From NCBI GenBank assembly GCA_900772035.1, contig CAAGQE010000115.1:1-8206 (forward strand): a stretch of DNA of 8,206 nucleotides. Reading direction: 5' to 3'. Below the pieces are notes generated by a model. That model did no database searches. It was not told where the DNA came from and worked only from the letters and a program-made list of their open reading frames with translations. Of this stretch, positions 1-5,754 are shown piece by piece. Numbering within the stretch: position 1 is the first letter of the stretch; every line of letters starts with the position of its first letter. The DNA is from Candidatus Gastranaerophilales bacterium. GTDB lineage: Bacteria; Cyanobacteriota; Vampirovibrionia; Gastranaerophilales; Gastranaerophilaceae. Both the position numbers and the translations under genes were made by a program.

Positions 1-137
1 CTGCCGCAAAAGCCGAAAAGGAAAAACTTGAAGCAAGACACGGCGGCGGTGAAAGCCAAAAAGATGCTCAAAACGCAAATAAAGCATTGGCAATGGCTCT
101 TGCAAGATTTAAAGCTGCAATGAATCAAACAAATTAG
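1..137 (+). CDS. atpC: Probable F1 ATP synthase epsilon subunit, C-terminal end (5' truncated by window edge)
   Basis: The open frame enters from the left edge (first full codon at position 3) and ends with TAG at 135-137, giving 44 residues. The tail is alanine-, lysine- and glutamate-rich and clearly helical, ending in ALAMALARFKAAMNQTN. That resembles the C-terminal helical hairpin of F-type ATP synthase epsilon subunits, which typically end in a motif like ALARALARLKAA; in that family this part regulates ATP hydrolysis by the F1 rotor. Only the two-helix tail is visible, so the name rests on a short, low-complexity similarity and another coiled-coil-ended protein remains possible. The next gene starts 21 nt downstream with its SD in the gap, so read-through into it is likely. 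Confidence 0.45.
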   Translation, partial: AAKAEKEKLEARHGGGESQKDAQNANKALAMALARFKAAMNQTN

Positions 138-146
138 TATTAAAAT

Positions 147-153
147 AAAGGAG
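147..153 (+). promoter_or_regulatory. Ribosome binding site of first DUF805 gene
   Basis: AAAGGAG lies 5 nt before the ATG at 159 and fixes that start. It sits in the 21-nt gap after the preceding stop codon, consistent with co-transcription. Confidence 0.75.
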
Positions 154-158
154 TTCTA

Positions 159-752
159 ATGAGTACATTTTGGGCAAACATTTGGTATAATCTTACACAT
201 ATTACTTTTAAGGGACGTTCTTCCGCAAAAGAATATCAGTATTGGTTTTTATTCTGTATTTTATACTTTATATTAACCTGCGTTATGTTATTTGTTCCCA
301 ATATATATCTCCAAACAATAGCAAATAATTCAGAAGAGGCACTTCTTGCACTTGGTCTTTCATTTTATATTATTTTGGCAGCGATTGTTTTTTGTGTTTT
401 CTCAATTTGGAAAGGACTTGCCGATTTAACACTTGTTGTCAGAAGACTTCACGATATGAACAAAACAGGTTGGTGGTTTGTCGGTTATTTTGTTATTGCT
501 TTTATTATCGCATTTGTTATTACTTTGGGTTTCTCAGTAATACTTATCGGCGCACAAGTTTCAAGAGAAACTTCGGATTTGCTTATCAAATCGTGTTCCA
601 ATATTTTAACGTTCCTTTTTAGTTTTATATTTGTTCTGTTTTGTATGATTAAAAAAGGAAATCCGAGCGAAAACAGATTTGGTGCTCCTGTTTTGGAAGT
701 ACACACAAACAAAGTAGTAAAACTTCTTTCTGGTGAGCAAAAACACGAATAG
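159..752 (+). CDS. DUF805 family membrane protein (first of tandem pair)
   Basis: A 197-residue integral membrane protein with the DUF805 (YhaH-like) hallmarks in order: an N-terminal FKGRSSAKEYQYW segment (residues 17-29), several hydrophobic helices (roughly 29-50, 66-86, 107-132 and 148-164), VRRLHDMNKTGWW (94-106) and GNPSENRFG (167-175). The family usually has about 110-150 residues; this one is longer because the loop between the first helices is extended and an extra helix lies near 110-132. The molecular function of DUF805 proteins is not established. A good SD precedes the ATG. A second, diverged DUF805 gene follows about 150 bp downstream, beyond a strong hairpin, so the two may be expressed separately. 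The basic C-terminal tail is probably cytoplasmic. Confidence 0.85.
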   Translation: MSTFWANIWYNLTHITFKGRSSAKEYQYWFLFCILYFILTCVMLFVPNIYLQTIANNSEEALLALGLSFYIILAAIVFCVFSIWKGLADLTLVVRRLHDMNKTGWWFVGYFVIAFIIAFVITLGFSVILIGAQVSRETSDLLIKSCSNILTFLFSFIFVLFCMIKKGNPSENRFGAPVLEVHTNKVVKLLSGEQKHE

Positions 753-777
753 TGTTTATTCTTAAAAACAGACTCTA

Positions 778-813
778 TAAACTCATAACACAAATAGTGT
801 TATGAGTTTATTT
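778..813 (+). terminator. Hairpin terminator or attenuator between the two DUF805 genes
   Basis: A perfect 14-bp inverted repeat (arms 778-791 and 797-810, 5-nt loop AAATA) begins 25 nt after the TAG at 750-752. The right arm ends in TTTA and is followed by TTTC, so the U-tract is short and the stem is AT-rich. It is a plausible intrinsic terminator or RNA processing/stability hairpin rather than a textbook strong terminator. Confidence 0.6.
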
Positions 814-892
814 CATGTGATATAAAAAAAATATTATGGGTAATATAGAAGTAGAGCAGATAAGACCTTCCCTTTACGATATGTATTATTAT

Positions 893-897
893 AGGAG
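893..897 (+). promoter_or_regulatory. Ribosome binding site of second DUF805 gene
   Basis: AGGAG lies 6 nt before the ATG at 904. No convincing -35/-10 pair is visible in 811-892; TATTAT at 884-889 would place the RNA start within or beyond the SD, so it is not called as a promoter. Confidence 0.7.
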
Positions 898-903
898 ATA
901 TAT

Positions 904-1422
904 ATGATAACATCGTTCGGCAAGACTATGTGTGACTTTTCATTCAGAGGACGTTCAACAAGAAAGGAATTTTTGAACTTTATAATCATTTCGACAACGA
1001 TTTCTCTTCTTTTGGCATCTTTAATTACTGCTCTTGCATTCATTGGTATTGGATATAAAATAAATCCCGAAACGGGAAGTTTAATTGTTCCGCGCATGAT
1101 TGATAAGATATCATTAATCGTATTTGCAGCGTTAATAGGTATACATACAATATTTAACGCATGGGCATTTATATCGGGGGGATTGCTTGCAATCAGAAGA
1201 CTTCACGACATTAACTGTTCGGGAGTCGGCTATTGGGTATGGATGGCATTGATTGTGTTCTTCTGCACCCTTACAACATCTGTTTTGACAGGCTTTTTAT
1301 TCTACTTAATCATCGGTACCGTAATCGCATTGTGCATCAAAGACAGCTTTCCATACGAAAACAAATATGGTAAAGTTAAGATGGACGAAATGAGTTACAG
1401 TATCGAAAATCAACATGGATAA
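904..1422 (+). CDS. DUF805 family membrane protein (second of tandem pair)
   Basis: A 172-residue membrane protein carrying the same family signature as its upstream neighbour: FRGRSTRKEF (14-23), IRRLHDINCSG (97-107) and SFPYENKYG (148-156), with hydrophobic segments near 25-50, 68-95 and 110-145. The two paralogues match at the signature motifs but differ widely in the helices and loops, so this is an old duplication or two independent acquisitions rather than a recent tandem copy. Like many DUF805 proteins it probably sits in the cytoplasmic membrane; its activity is unknown. The last codons overlap the start of a small ORF (ATGGATAA arrangement), which suggests translational coupling. Confidence 0.85.
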   Translation: MITSFGKTMCDFSFRGRSTRKEFLNFIIISTTISLLLASLITALAFIGIGYKINPETGSLIVPRMIDKISLIVFAALIGIHTIFNAWAFISGGLLAIRRLHDINCSGVGYWVWMALIVFFCTLTTSVLTGFLFYLIIGTVIALCIKDSFPYENKYGKVKMDEMSYSIENQHG

Positions 1423-1573
1423 AAAACCGAACTTACAAAATCAAAAATATAAAAAGAAACCGAATATTAAAAATATGGGTGTAGATATTGATAAAAACGA
1501 ATATTACGAAATCGTTTTATCAAATTCTGCGCACCCCGAAGACACTTACCGCAACAAGTTCAGAGGTTATTAG
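1415..1573 (+). CDS. Small basic hypothetical protein (52 residues)
   Basis: The ATG lies inside the final codons of the second DUF805 gene (8-nt overlap), and the frame runs 52 residues to TAG at 1571-1573. The product has a lysine- and asparagine-rich N-terminal half (MDKKPNLQNQKYKKKPN) and a more structured-looking end with EYYEIVLSNSAHPEDTYRNK. It has no membrane segment or signal peptide, and I do not recognise it. No SD is visible, so expression would depend on coupling to the upstream gene; an internal ATG at 1475 would give a 32-residue form. The frame stays open all the way to an interlocked stop with the converging transporter gene, and its codons look coding-like. Chance remains a real alternative at this length. 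Confidence 0.45.
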   Translation: MDKKPNLQNQKYKKKPNIKNMGVDIDKNEYYEIVLSNSAHPEDTYRNKFRGY

Positions 1574-2946
1574 AACAACATAACCGCAATTAATGCAAAG
1601 ATAATGAGCGGAATATTGTAGTGTAAAAATGTCGGTATGCACGTATCGTGTATATGATTGTGTTGACCGTCGGCATTCAAACCGGCAGTAGGTCCTAAGG
1701 TCGTGTCTGAAGCAGGAGAGCCTGCATCACCGAGAGCAGCCGCCGCTGCCAAAACAACAATTGTTGCAGGTACAGAAAATCCTGTGCTTTGACAAATCGG
1801 AACAAATAAAACTGCCAAAATCGGGATTGTACCGAAAGATGTACCTATTCCAACAGTAATAAACAAGCCGATGGCAAGCATTAAAAGCGCTGCAATGAAC
1901 TTACTTCCGTGCATTAAAGGCTCAATGCCGAGAATCAAAGATTCAATACTGCCGGTCGATTTCAAAACCATTGCATAACCTGCCGCAATGAGCATAACAA
2001 AAGCGATATAACCCATTAAGCCGACGCCCTCGTCAATCATTTTGTCTGTTTTGTCGTGCTTAATAACACCTGTTCCGAAAATTATTGTCAAACCAGCAAT
2101 TGCACCCAACGGTAATGATTTTGTCGCCAATTGTGTAATAAAAGTGACAAATGCCGCAAACAATGTTATCGCATGCTTTCTTGTAAACGTTGTTTCTTCT
2201 TCGTCAGTTTCTTGTGTTAAAACAGAATTGTTATATTCGCGAGGTTTTCTGTACGTGATAAACAATGCTACGAGCAAGCCGACCAACATACCGATACCTA
2301 ATATCCATACGGAGTTAACAACATCGTTTTTGCCGATTGTCATACCGTTTTGGATAAGATTATCTCTAATCAAGCCTTGGAAAATAAGTCCGAAACCCGC
2401 AGGAATCACAATATACGGAGTTTTCAAACCGAAAGCCAATGCGCAAGCAATTGCTCGGCGGTCAATTTTCAATTTGTTCATCAAGCCCAAAAGCGGAGGA
2501 ACCAAAATCGGGATAAACGCAATGTGAACAGGAATAAGGTTTTGTGAAATAACGGCAAGCAATGTCAAAATGCCGATTAAGACGTATTTTCTGTCCTTTA
2601 CAACCGCTGAAATCTTATTCGATAAAACCTTTGTAAGCCCTGTGTGCATCATTGCCGCGGCAAATGTTCCGAGCAAGATGTAACTCAATGCGGTTTCAGA
2701 ATTTCCGCCCATTCCCGAAACAAAAGTGTTCATAATATCCGCAAACGGGATGTGGATGAGTTGGTGCAAAATTTTTGAAAATCCCCAATGTTCGGAAATA
2801 ATTTGCGGAATGGGTATATATGCCAAAACACCCGCAACTATTGCCGAAATAATCAATGCCAAAAGCACATTAACCTTGCGTACGCAAAGTACACAGAGCA
2901 ATATAACAGAGACTATTACAGGGTTTAATAATAAACTTACATCCAT
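1570..2946 (-). CDS. NhaC/YuiF-type Na+/H+ antiporter-family transporter, putative amino-acid permease
   Basis: A 458-residue polytopic membrane protein with about ten or more hydrophobic segments from end to end. The N-terminal part has the Na_H_antiport_2-like stretch including VSGMGGNSETALSYILLGTF (76-95). The middle has IPVHIAFIPILVPPLLG (138-154) and LKTPYIVIPAGFGLIFQG (174-191). The C-terminal end carries the diagnostic GDAGSPASDTTLGPTAG (406-422) and then a histidine-rich NADGQHNHIHDT (424-435). These match the YuiF branch of the NhaC family closely, and the length is normal (about 440 residues). In Bacillus, YuiF has been proposed to transport an amino acid, probably histidine; the substrate here is not determined. 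It is divergent from an XRE regulator and converges on a small ORF with interlocked stop codons. The ATG has no SD. Confidence 0.88.
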   Translation of the reverse strand: MDVSLLLNPVIVSVILLCVLCVRKVNVLLALIISAIVAGVLAYIPIPQIISEHWGFSKILHQLIHIPFADIMNTFVSGMGGNSETALSYILLGTFAAAMMHTGLTKVLSNKISAVVKDRKYVLIGILTLLAVISQNLIPVHIAFIPILVPPLLGLMNKLKIDRRAIACALAFGLKTPYIVIPAGFGLIFQGLIRDNLIQNGMTIGKNDVVNSVWILGIGMLVGLLVALFITYRKPREYNNSVLTQETDEEETTFTRKHAITLFAAFVTFITQLATKSLPLGAIAGLTIIFGTGVIKHDKTDKMIDEGVGLMGYIAFVMLIAAGYAMVLKSTGSIESLILGIEPLMHGSKFIAALLMLAIGLFITVGIGTSFGTIPILAVLFVPICQSTGFSVPATIVVLAAAAALGDAGSPASDTTLGPTAGLNADGQHNHIHDTCIPTFLHYNIPLIIFALIAVMLF

Positions 2947-2981
2947 ATTATAAGTGTACCATGAACATTTATTATTTTAAA
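2947..2981 (-). promoter_or_regulatory. Possible promoter of the YuiF-like transporter
   Basis: Reading the minus strand, TACACT (2953-2958) lies 6 nt before the ATG and TATAAT (2947-2952) directly abuts it. An AT-rich TTTAAA-like -35 lies about 17 nt upstream of TACACT. Either -10 puts the RNA start at or just inside the start codon, and no SD is visible, so the mRNA may be leaderless. The -35 is weak. Confidence 0.25.
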
Positions 2982-3036
2982 TAAAACGTTAAACAATATG
3001 AAATATACAATCCGAACATCAATTATATTAAGACAA

Positions 3037-3051
3037 AACACTATTAGTGTT
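3037..3051. promoter_or_regulatory. Palindromic operator candidate overlapping the XRE promoter
   Basis: AACACT-ATT-AGTGTT is a perfect 6-bp inverted repeat with a 3-bp spacer, and copies of GACAA flank it directly on both sides (3032-3036 and 3052-3056). Its right arm overlaps the first two bases of the TTGACA -35 box. That is where a small XRE/Cro-like repressor would bind to shut down its own gene. Binding is inferred from position and symmetry only. Confidence 0.5.
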
Positions 3052-3077
3052 GACAAATTTTCATCAATAAATAAAAT
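3050..3077 (+). promoter_or_regulatory. Sigma-70-type promoter of the XRE regulator
   Basis: A perfect TTGACA -35 (3050-3055) is separated by 16 bp from a TAAAAT -10 (3072-3077). The expected RNA start is about 6-7 nt downstream, which coincides with the ATG at 3084, and there is no SD. A leaderless transcript is therefore likely. Confidence 0.65.
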
Positions 3078-3083
3078 GAAAGT

Positions 3084-3311
3084 ATGGAAAAGATTTGTTT
3101 GGAAAAAATATTAAAAACAATAAAAGCTATAAGAGTGTCAGAAAGCATTTCTCAGTCGGAAATGGCTAAAAGATTGGGAATGTCCACATCTTTCTACGGA
3201 ATGCTTGAAAGAGGGAACAGAACTTTGAGCGTTGAAATGCTTATCAAAACAGCAGAAGCGTTCGATTGTGACCTCTCAGACCTCATTATGATTGCCGAAA
3301 CAGAAGAATAA
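3084..3311 (+). CDS. Small XRE/Cro-type helix-turn-helix transcriptional regulator
   Basis: A 75-residue protein that is essentially one HTH_3 domain. ISQSEMAKRLGMSTSFYGML (residues 22-41) gives helix 2, the turn and the recognition helix; the conserved ERGNRTLSVEMLIKTAEAFD (42-61) follows, then the helix-5 LSDLI. There is no ligand-binding or oligomerisation domain, so it resembles stand-alone Cro-like repressors that dimerise through the HTH fold. The gene is divergent from the transporter and has a consensus promoter whose -35 is covered by a palindrome, suggesting negative autoregulation and possibly control of the transporter. The ATG at 3084 is supported by domain alignment; an ATG at 3076 is out of frame. 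Confidence 0.88.
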   Translation: MEKICLEKILKTIKAIRVSESISQSEMAKRLGMSTSFYGMLERGNRTLSVEMLIKTAEAFDCDLSDLIMIAETEE

Positions 3312-3391
3312 CAATTATAAACAATGCTTACGACAAATAACCGAGTTGAAAGACACCTCGGCAATTTAAAATTCATAATTTCGCCTCAAAA

Positions 3392-3397
3392 TATAAT
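3392..3397 (+). promoter_or_regulatory. Possible -10 box for the DUF378 gene
   Basis: An exact TATAAT sits 24 nt before the ATG at 3422 and would leave a short leader containing the SD. No recognisable -35 lies 15-19 bp upstream, so this is a weak call. The alternative is read-through from the XRE gene, whose stop lies 110 bp upstream with no strong terminator between. Confidence 0.3.
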
Positions 3398-3409
3398 TGT
3401 AAAACAAAA

Positions 3410-3415
3410 AAGGAG
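3410..3415 (+). promoter_or_regulatory. Ribosome binding site of DUF378 gene
   Basis: AAGGAG within an A-rich run lies 6 nt before the ATG at 3422, a near-ideal spacing that fixes the start of this small gene. Confidence 0.75.
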
Positions 3416-3421
3416 AAACAG

Positions 3422-3643
3422 ATGAATTTTATAAAAACAGCGGCTTACGTTTTAGTTGTCATTGGTGCTTTAAATTGGGGACTTGTCGGCTTATTCAACT
3501 TTGATTTGGTTGCGTTTTTCTTTGGCGATTTAAGCAAAGTGACAAGAATTATTTATATTCTTGTTGGTATTAGCGCACTCATCACAACATGGTTCGGCTT
3601 TACGTGCTGCATAAGCGAAAAAGAAGAATGCAACAACCAATAA
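3422..3643 (+). CDS. DUF378 family small membrane protein (YuzA-like)
   Basis: A 73-residue protein with two transmembrane helices (about 5-24 and 42-60) joined by a short loop. The family signature is clear: VIGALNWGLVGLFNFDLVAF (13-32) followed by SKVTRIIYILVGISAL (38-53). Most DUF378 proteins end soon after the second helix; this one adds a polar tail with cysteines at 62, 63 and 70. The function of the family is unknown. It has its own SD and is followed at once by a strong intrinsic terminator, so it is either a single-gene unit or the last gene of an XRE-DUF378 transcript. The start is certain from the SD and the family alignment. Confidence 0.9.
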   Translation: MNFIKTAAYVLVVIGALNWGLVGLFNFDLVAFFFGDLSKVTRIIYILVGISALITTWFGFTCCISEKEECNNQ

Positions 3644-3647
3644 TTTT

Positions 3648-3669
3648 CGGGGGGCTAACCCCCGTTTTT
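3648..3669 (+). terminator. Intrinsic terminator after the DUF378 gene
   Basis: A GC-only 6-bp stem (CGGGGG 3648-3653, CCCCCG 3659-3664) with a 5-nt GCTAA loop is followed by TTTTT (3665-3669). It starts 5 nt after the stop codon and is a textbook rho-independent terminator. Confidence 0.9.
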
Positions 3670-3674
3670 CAAAT

Positions 3675-3703
3675 TTGCATTTTCGCACACGATATACTAT
3701 TAT
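3675..3703 (+). promoter_or_regulatory. Possible promoter of the sugar-phosphate transferase gene
   Basis: TTGCAT (3675-3680) is separated by 17 bp from TATTAT (3698-3703), placed between the upstream terminator and the gene. The -10 is good and the -35 only half matches. The predicted RNA start is near 3710, leaving a leader of about 20 nt or less before the start codon. Confidence 0.4.
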
Positions 3704-3720
3704 AAAGGGAATGGAGTAAA

Positions 3721-3813
3721 ATGTGCGATTATGAAACTAATATCAAGATCTATTTTAATAATGTTTATTTTCGACCTTATAACAATATCTGTGTCGTCAA
3801 TTTTTTGGTATGA
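3721..3813 (+). CDS. Possible 30-residue upstream overlapping ORF
   Basis: An ATG at 3721 lies 4 nt after GGAG (3713-3716) and opens a 30-codon frame that ends in TGA at 3811-3813, inside the transferase gene and in a different frame. The only visible SD is closer to this ATG than to the transferase ATG at 3731 (14 nt away). It may be a leader peptide or simply chance; the encoded peptide is not recognisable. Confidence 0.2.
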   Translation: MCDYETNIKIYFNNVYFRPYNNICVVNFLV

Positions 3814-5101
3814 CAGACTCGGACTTCCCGATGATTTGTTGAACCTTTCTGTAATGCTGATAGTCCTTACAGGGCTTATTTCTCTGTATTTGAAAGGAAA
3901 TTACAGAATCCGCGAGTTCAATCTCACCTTAAAAAACACTTATTTGTTATTTGAAGGTGTTGTTTTTGCTCACATTCCGACGGCATTTTTGCTTTTGCTC
4001 TTTTCAGAAAATACAAAAACATTTTCATTCCTTCTGATGAATTTGCTCACCGTTTTTGTAATTTTAAGAATATACAGAGCGTTGTTTCACATTTATCTTT
4101 TCAAATTTAAAAAGGTTAAAAATGTATTAATCATAGGCACTAACGCAAATGCAAAACTTATCGCCGATGAAATTACAAACAAAAAAGCACTCAGAATGAA
4201 AGTCGTCGGCTTCGTCAGCGATATGGACAATGAAGAAGAATACGTCCAAACCCAAAAGACAAAAATATTCGGTCAAGAAACCGAACTGAAAGATATTATT
4301 CAAAAATATGATATCGCAATTGTCATAATTGCTATTCAACACAGAATGAAAGAAACCTTCTTAACTCAAATGGTTGAAGCAATCCCGCGCAAAGTCAAAG
4401 TTTTTAAAATGCCAGAGTTTTATGAAAAAGTTACAAAGAAATATTTTGTCAGCAAAATGTCGATAAATTGGCTCTTTTACGACTATATGAACAGACGCTC
4501 GGCTGTTTATGACGTTTGCAAAAGAATTATGGATATCGTATGCGCAACTGTTATTTTCACGGTAACTCTCCCGATTTTGGCTTACGTCGCAATAAGAGTC
4601 AAATTAACTGACGGTGAAAGCCCGATATACACTCAAGACAGAGTCGGCACAAACGGCAAAGTGTTCAAGATGTACAAACTAAGAACAATGTACGCTAACA
4701 ACTACACTCCCAAAAACCACGGAATCGAGCATACAGAAAACCAAGACCAGGATAACAGAGTAATCCCGTTCTGCAAATTTGTCAGAAAAGCACGCTTTGA
4801 CGAAATTCCGCAAATGATAAACATCTTGAAAGGGGATATGTCAATCGTCGGACCGAGGACAGAATGGAAAGACTTAGTCGATATCTATTCAAAAGACATT
4901 CCGTACTATGCTTGCCGTCAATGGTGCAAATTAGGCTGGACAGGCTGGGCGCAAATCAACCAAGGTCATTGCGTTGTAAACGACGATATCGCCGAAAAAT
5001 TGCAATATGATTTGTACTACATCAAGCACAGAAACATTTTTTGGGAAGCCGCAATACTTATAAAAGCCGTATTTTTGGCATTAGGCGGCAGACACGACTA
5101 A
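3731..5101 (+). CDS. Polyprenyl-phosphate sugar-1-phosphate transferase (WcaJ/CpsE-type exopolysaccharide initiator)
   Basis: A 456-residue polytopic phosphoglycosyl transferase that would move a sugar-1-phosphate from a nucleotide sugar to undecaprenyl phosphate, the first membrane step of exopolysaccharide, capsule or O-chain synthesis. The N-terminus holds about four helices (5-25, 38-54, 72-92, 98-122). A Rossmann-like CoA_binding_3 domain follows, with NVLIIGTNANAKLIADEI (131-148). The C-terminal bacterial sugar transferase domain starts at KRIMDIVCATVIF (264-276), with a re-entrant helix at about 266-288, then RVGTNGKVFKMYKLRTM (304-320), the catalytic Asp-Glu in ARFDEIPQ (D357, E358), SIVGPRTE (371-378) and GWTGWAQINQG (402-412). 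Length and order are normal. The sugar cannot be read from sequence. No other glycan gene is adjacent. The SD lies unusually far upstream; TAA at 3704-3706 limits any N-terminal extension. Confidence 0.9.
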   Translation: MKLISRSILIMFIFDLITISVSSIFWYDRLGLPDDLLNLSVMLIVLTGLISLYLKGNYRIREFNLTLKNTYLLFEGVVFAHIPTAFLLLLFSENTKTFSFLLMNLLTVFVILRIYRALFHIYLFKFKKVKNVLIIGTNANAKLIADEITNKKALRMKVVGFVSDMDNEEEYVQTQKTKIFGQETELKDIIQKYDIAIVIIAIQHRMKETFLTQMVEAIPRKVKVFKMPEFYEKVTKKYFVSKMSINWLFYDYMNRRSAVYDVCKRIMDIVCATVIFTVTLPILAYVAIRVKLTDGESPIYTQDRVGTNGKVFKMYKLRTMYANNYTPKNHGIEHTENQDQDNRVIPFCKFVRKARFDEIPQMINILKGDMSIVGPRTEWKDLVDIYSKDIPYYACRQWCKLGWTGWAQINQGHCVVNDDIAEKLQYDLYYIKHRNIFWEAAILIKAVFLALGGRHD

Positions 5102-5114
5102 TAAAAATTTAACA

Positions 5115-5147
5115 AAAGCCCGATTTTTTAATCGGGCTTTATTTTTG
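5115..5147. terminator. Bidirectional terminator between the transferase and PAP2 genes
   Basis: An 11-bp perfect stem (5115-5125 with 5130-5140) with a TTTT loop is followed on the plus strand by ATTTTTG. On the minus strand the opposite side reads TTTTGTTAAATTTTT, so it can stop both converging genes. It starts 13 nt after the transferase stop, and its right arm overlaps the last codons and stop of the PAP2 gene. Confidence 0.88.
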
Positions 5148-5748
5148 AGTTGAAAAATTTTAACAGGTCGATATAGGTTAAAACCAAAATCGAAGCTAAA
5201 ATATAAGCACCTAAAACATCCGTCGGGTTGTGAACCCCAAGCCATACTCGGCTAAATCCGACAAATAATGTCCAAATAAGTGCAACAAATAGTGCTATTC
5301 TTCGAGCGATAACATTCTTTGAATATTTAAAAATAAAGAAACATACCATTGCCCATACGCAAGCCGTAACCAAACTATGACTGGACACGTAACTGAAACT
5401 GTCAGGATGTACAGCGATTTGGAGTTCATAAGGAGGTCTTTCTCTGTGAATAAGCGGTTTTACGATACAGTTTAACAAGAATGTAACCAATGGTACGGAA
5501 AGAATGCAAAAAATTTCGGGATACAATTTCTTTTTGAAAAAATAAACAGTACCGAAAATCAGAGGTATGGCAATCATTATGCTATACAATGAAAAATCAG
5601 GTAACAACGGAATTATTGTCGGCAAATCTTTCAACAATGCTTGTACAAAAACAATAAAATTCCTGTCCCATTGAGTCACAACAGGACAAGAATTTATAAA
5701 AATCGAATATGCAACAAATAGTGTTATTAAAAAAACGTATTTTTTCAT
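5128..5748 (-). CDS. PAP2 superfamily phosphatase (lipid phosphate phosphatase-like)
   Basis: A 206-residue integral membrane phosphatase with about five or six helices. The three PAP2 motifs are present: K97-x6-R104-P105 (KPLIHRERP); the catalytic-histidine motif as VSSH at 121-124, in place of the common PSGH; and S166-R167-x5-H173-x3-D177 (SRVWLGVHNPTD). H124 and H173 are the expected proton donor and nucleophile. Such enzymes dephosphorylate phosphatidic acid, phosphatidylglycerol phosphate or undecaprenyl pyrophosphate, and the substrate here is not decided by sequence. The gene starts 6 nt after the stop of the radical SAM gene, with only a weak AGG overlapping that stop codon, so it is probably translationally coupled to it. 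Its last codons lie in the shared terminator. Confidence 0.88.
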   Translation of the reverse strand: MKKYVFLITLFVAYSIFINSCPVVTQWDRNFIVFVQALLKDLPTIIPLLPDFSLYSIMIAIPLIFGTVYFFKKKLYPEIFCILSVPLVTFLLNCIVKPLIHRERPPYELQIAVHPDSFSYVSSHSLVTACVWAMVCFFIFKYSKNVIARRIALFVALIWTLFVGFSRVWLGVHNPTDVLGAYILASILVLTYIDLLKFFNSKIKPD

Positions 5749-5754
5749 CTTAAC

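Noticed and set aside
485..793. Minus-strand open frame of about 100 codons antisense to the first DUF805 gene
   Set aside because: Shadow of a well-supported DUF805 gene, without SD or recognisable domain.
2042..2527. Plus-strand 161-codon open frame antisense to the transporter
   Set aside because: It lies wholly inside a strongly conserved transporter gene, has no SD, and its composition mirrors the hydrophobic codons of the other strand.
3341..3361. CCGAG/CTCGG hairpin between the XRE and DUF378 genes as a terminator
   Set aside because: Only a 5-bp stem with an 11-nt loop and no T-run afterwards; too weak to call.
5281..5723. Repeated TGCAACAAATAGTG at 5281-5294 and 5710-5723, with a similar string at 790-803
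   Set aside because: The two PAP2 copies are in the same frame and both encode Leu-Phe-Val-Ala in membrane helices, and the third lies in a hairpin. Common codon use explains them better than a regulatory repeat.
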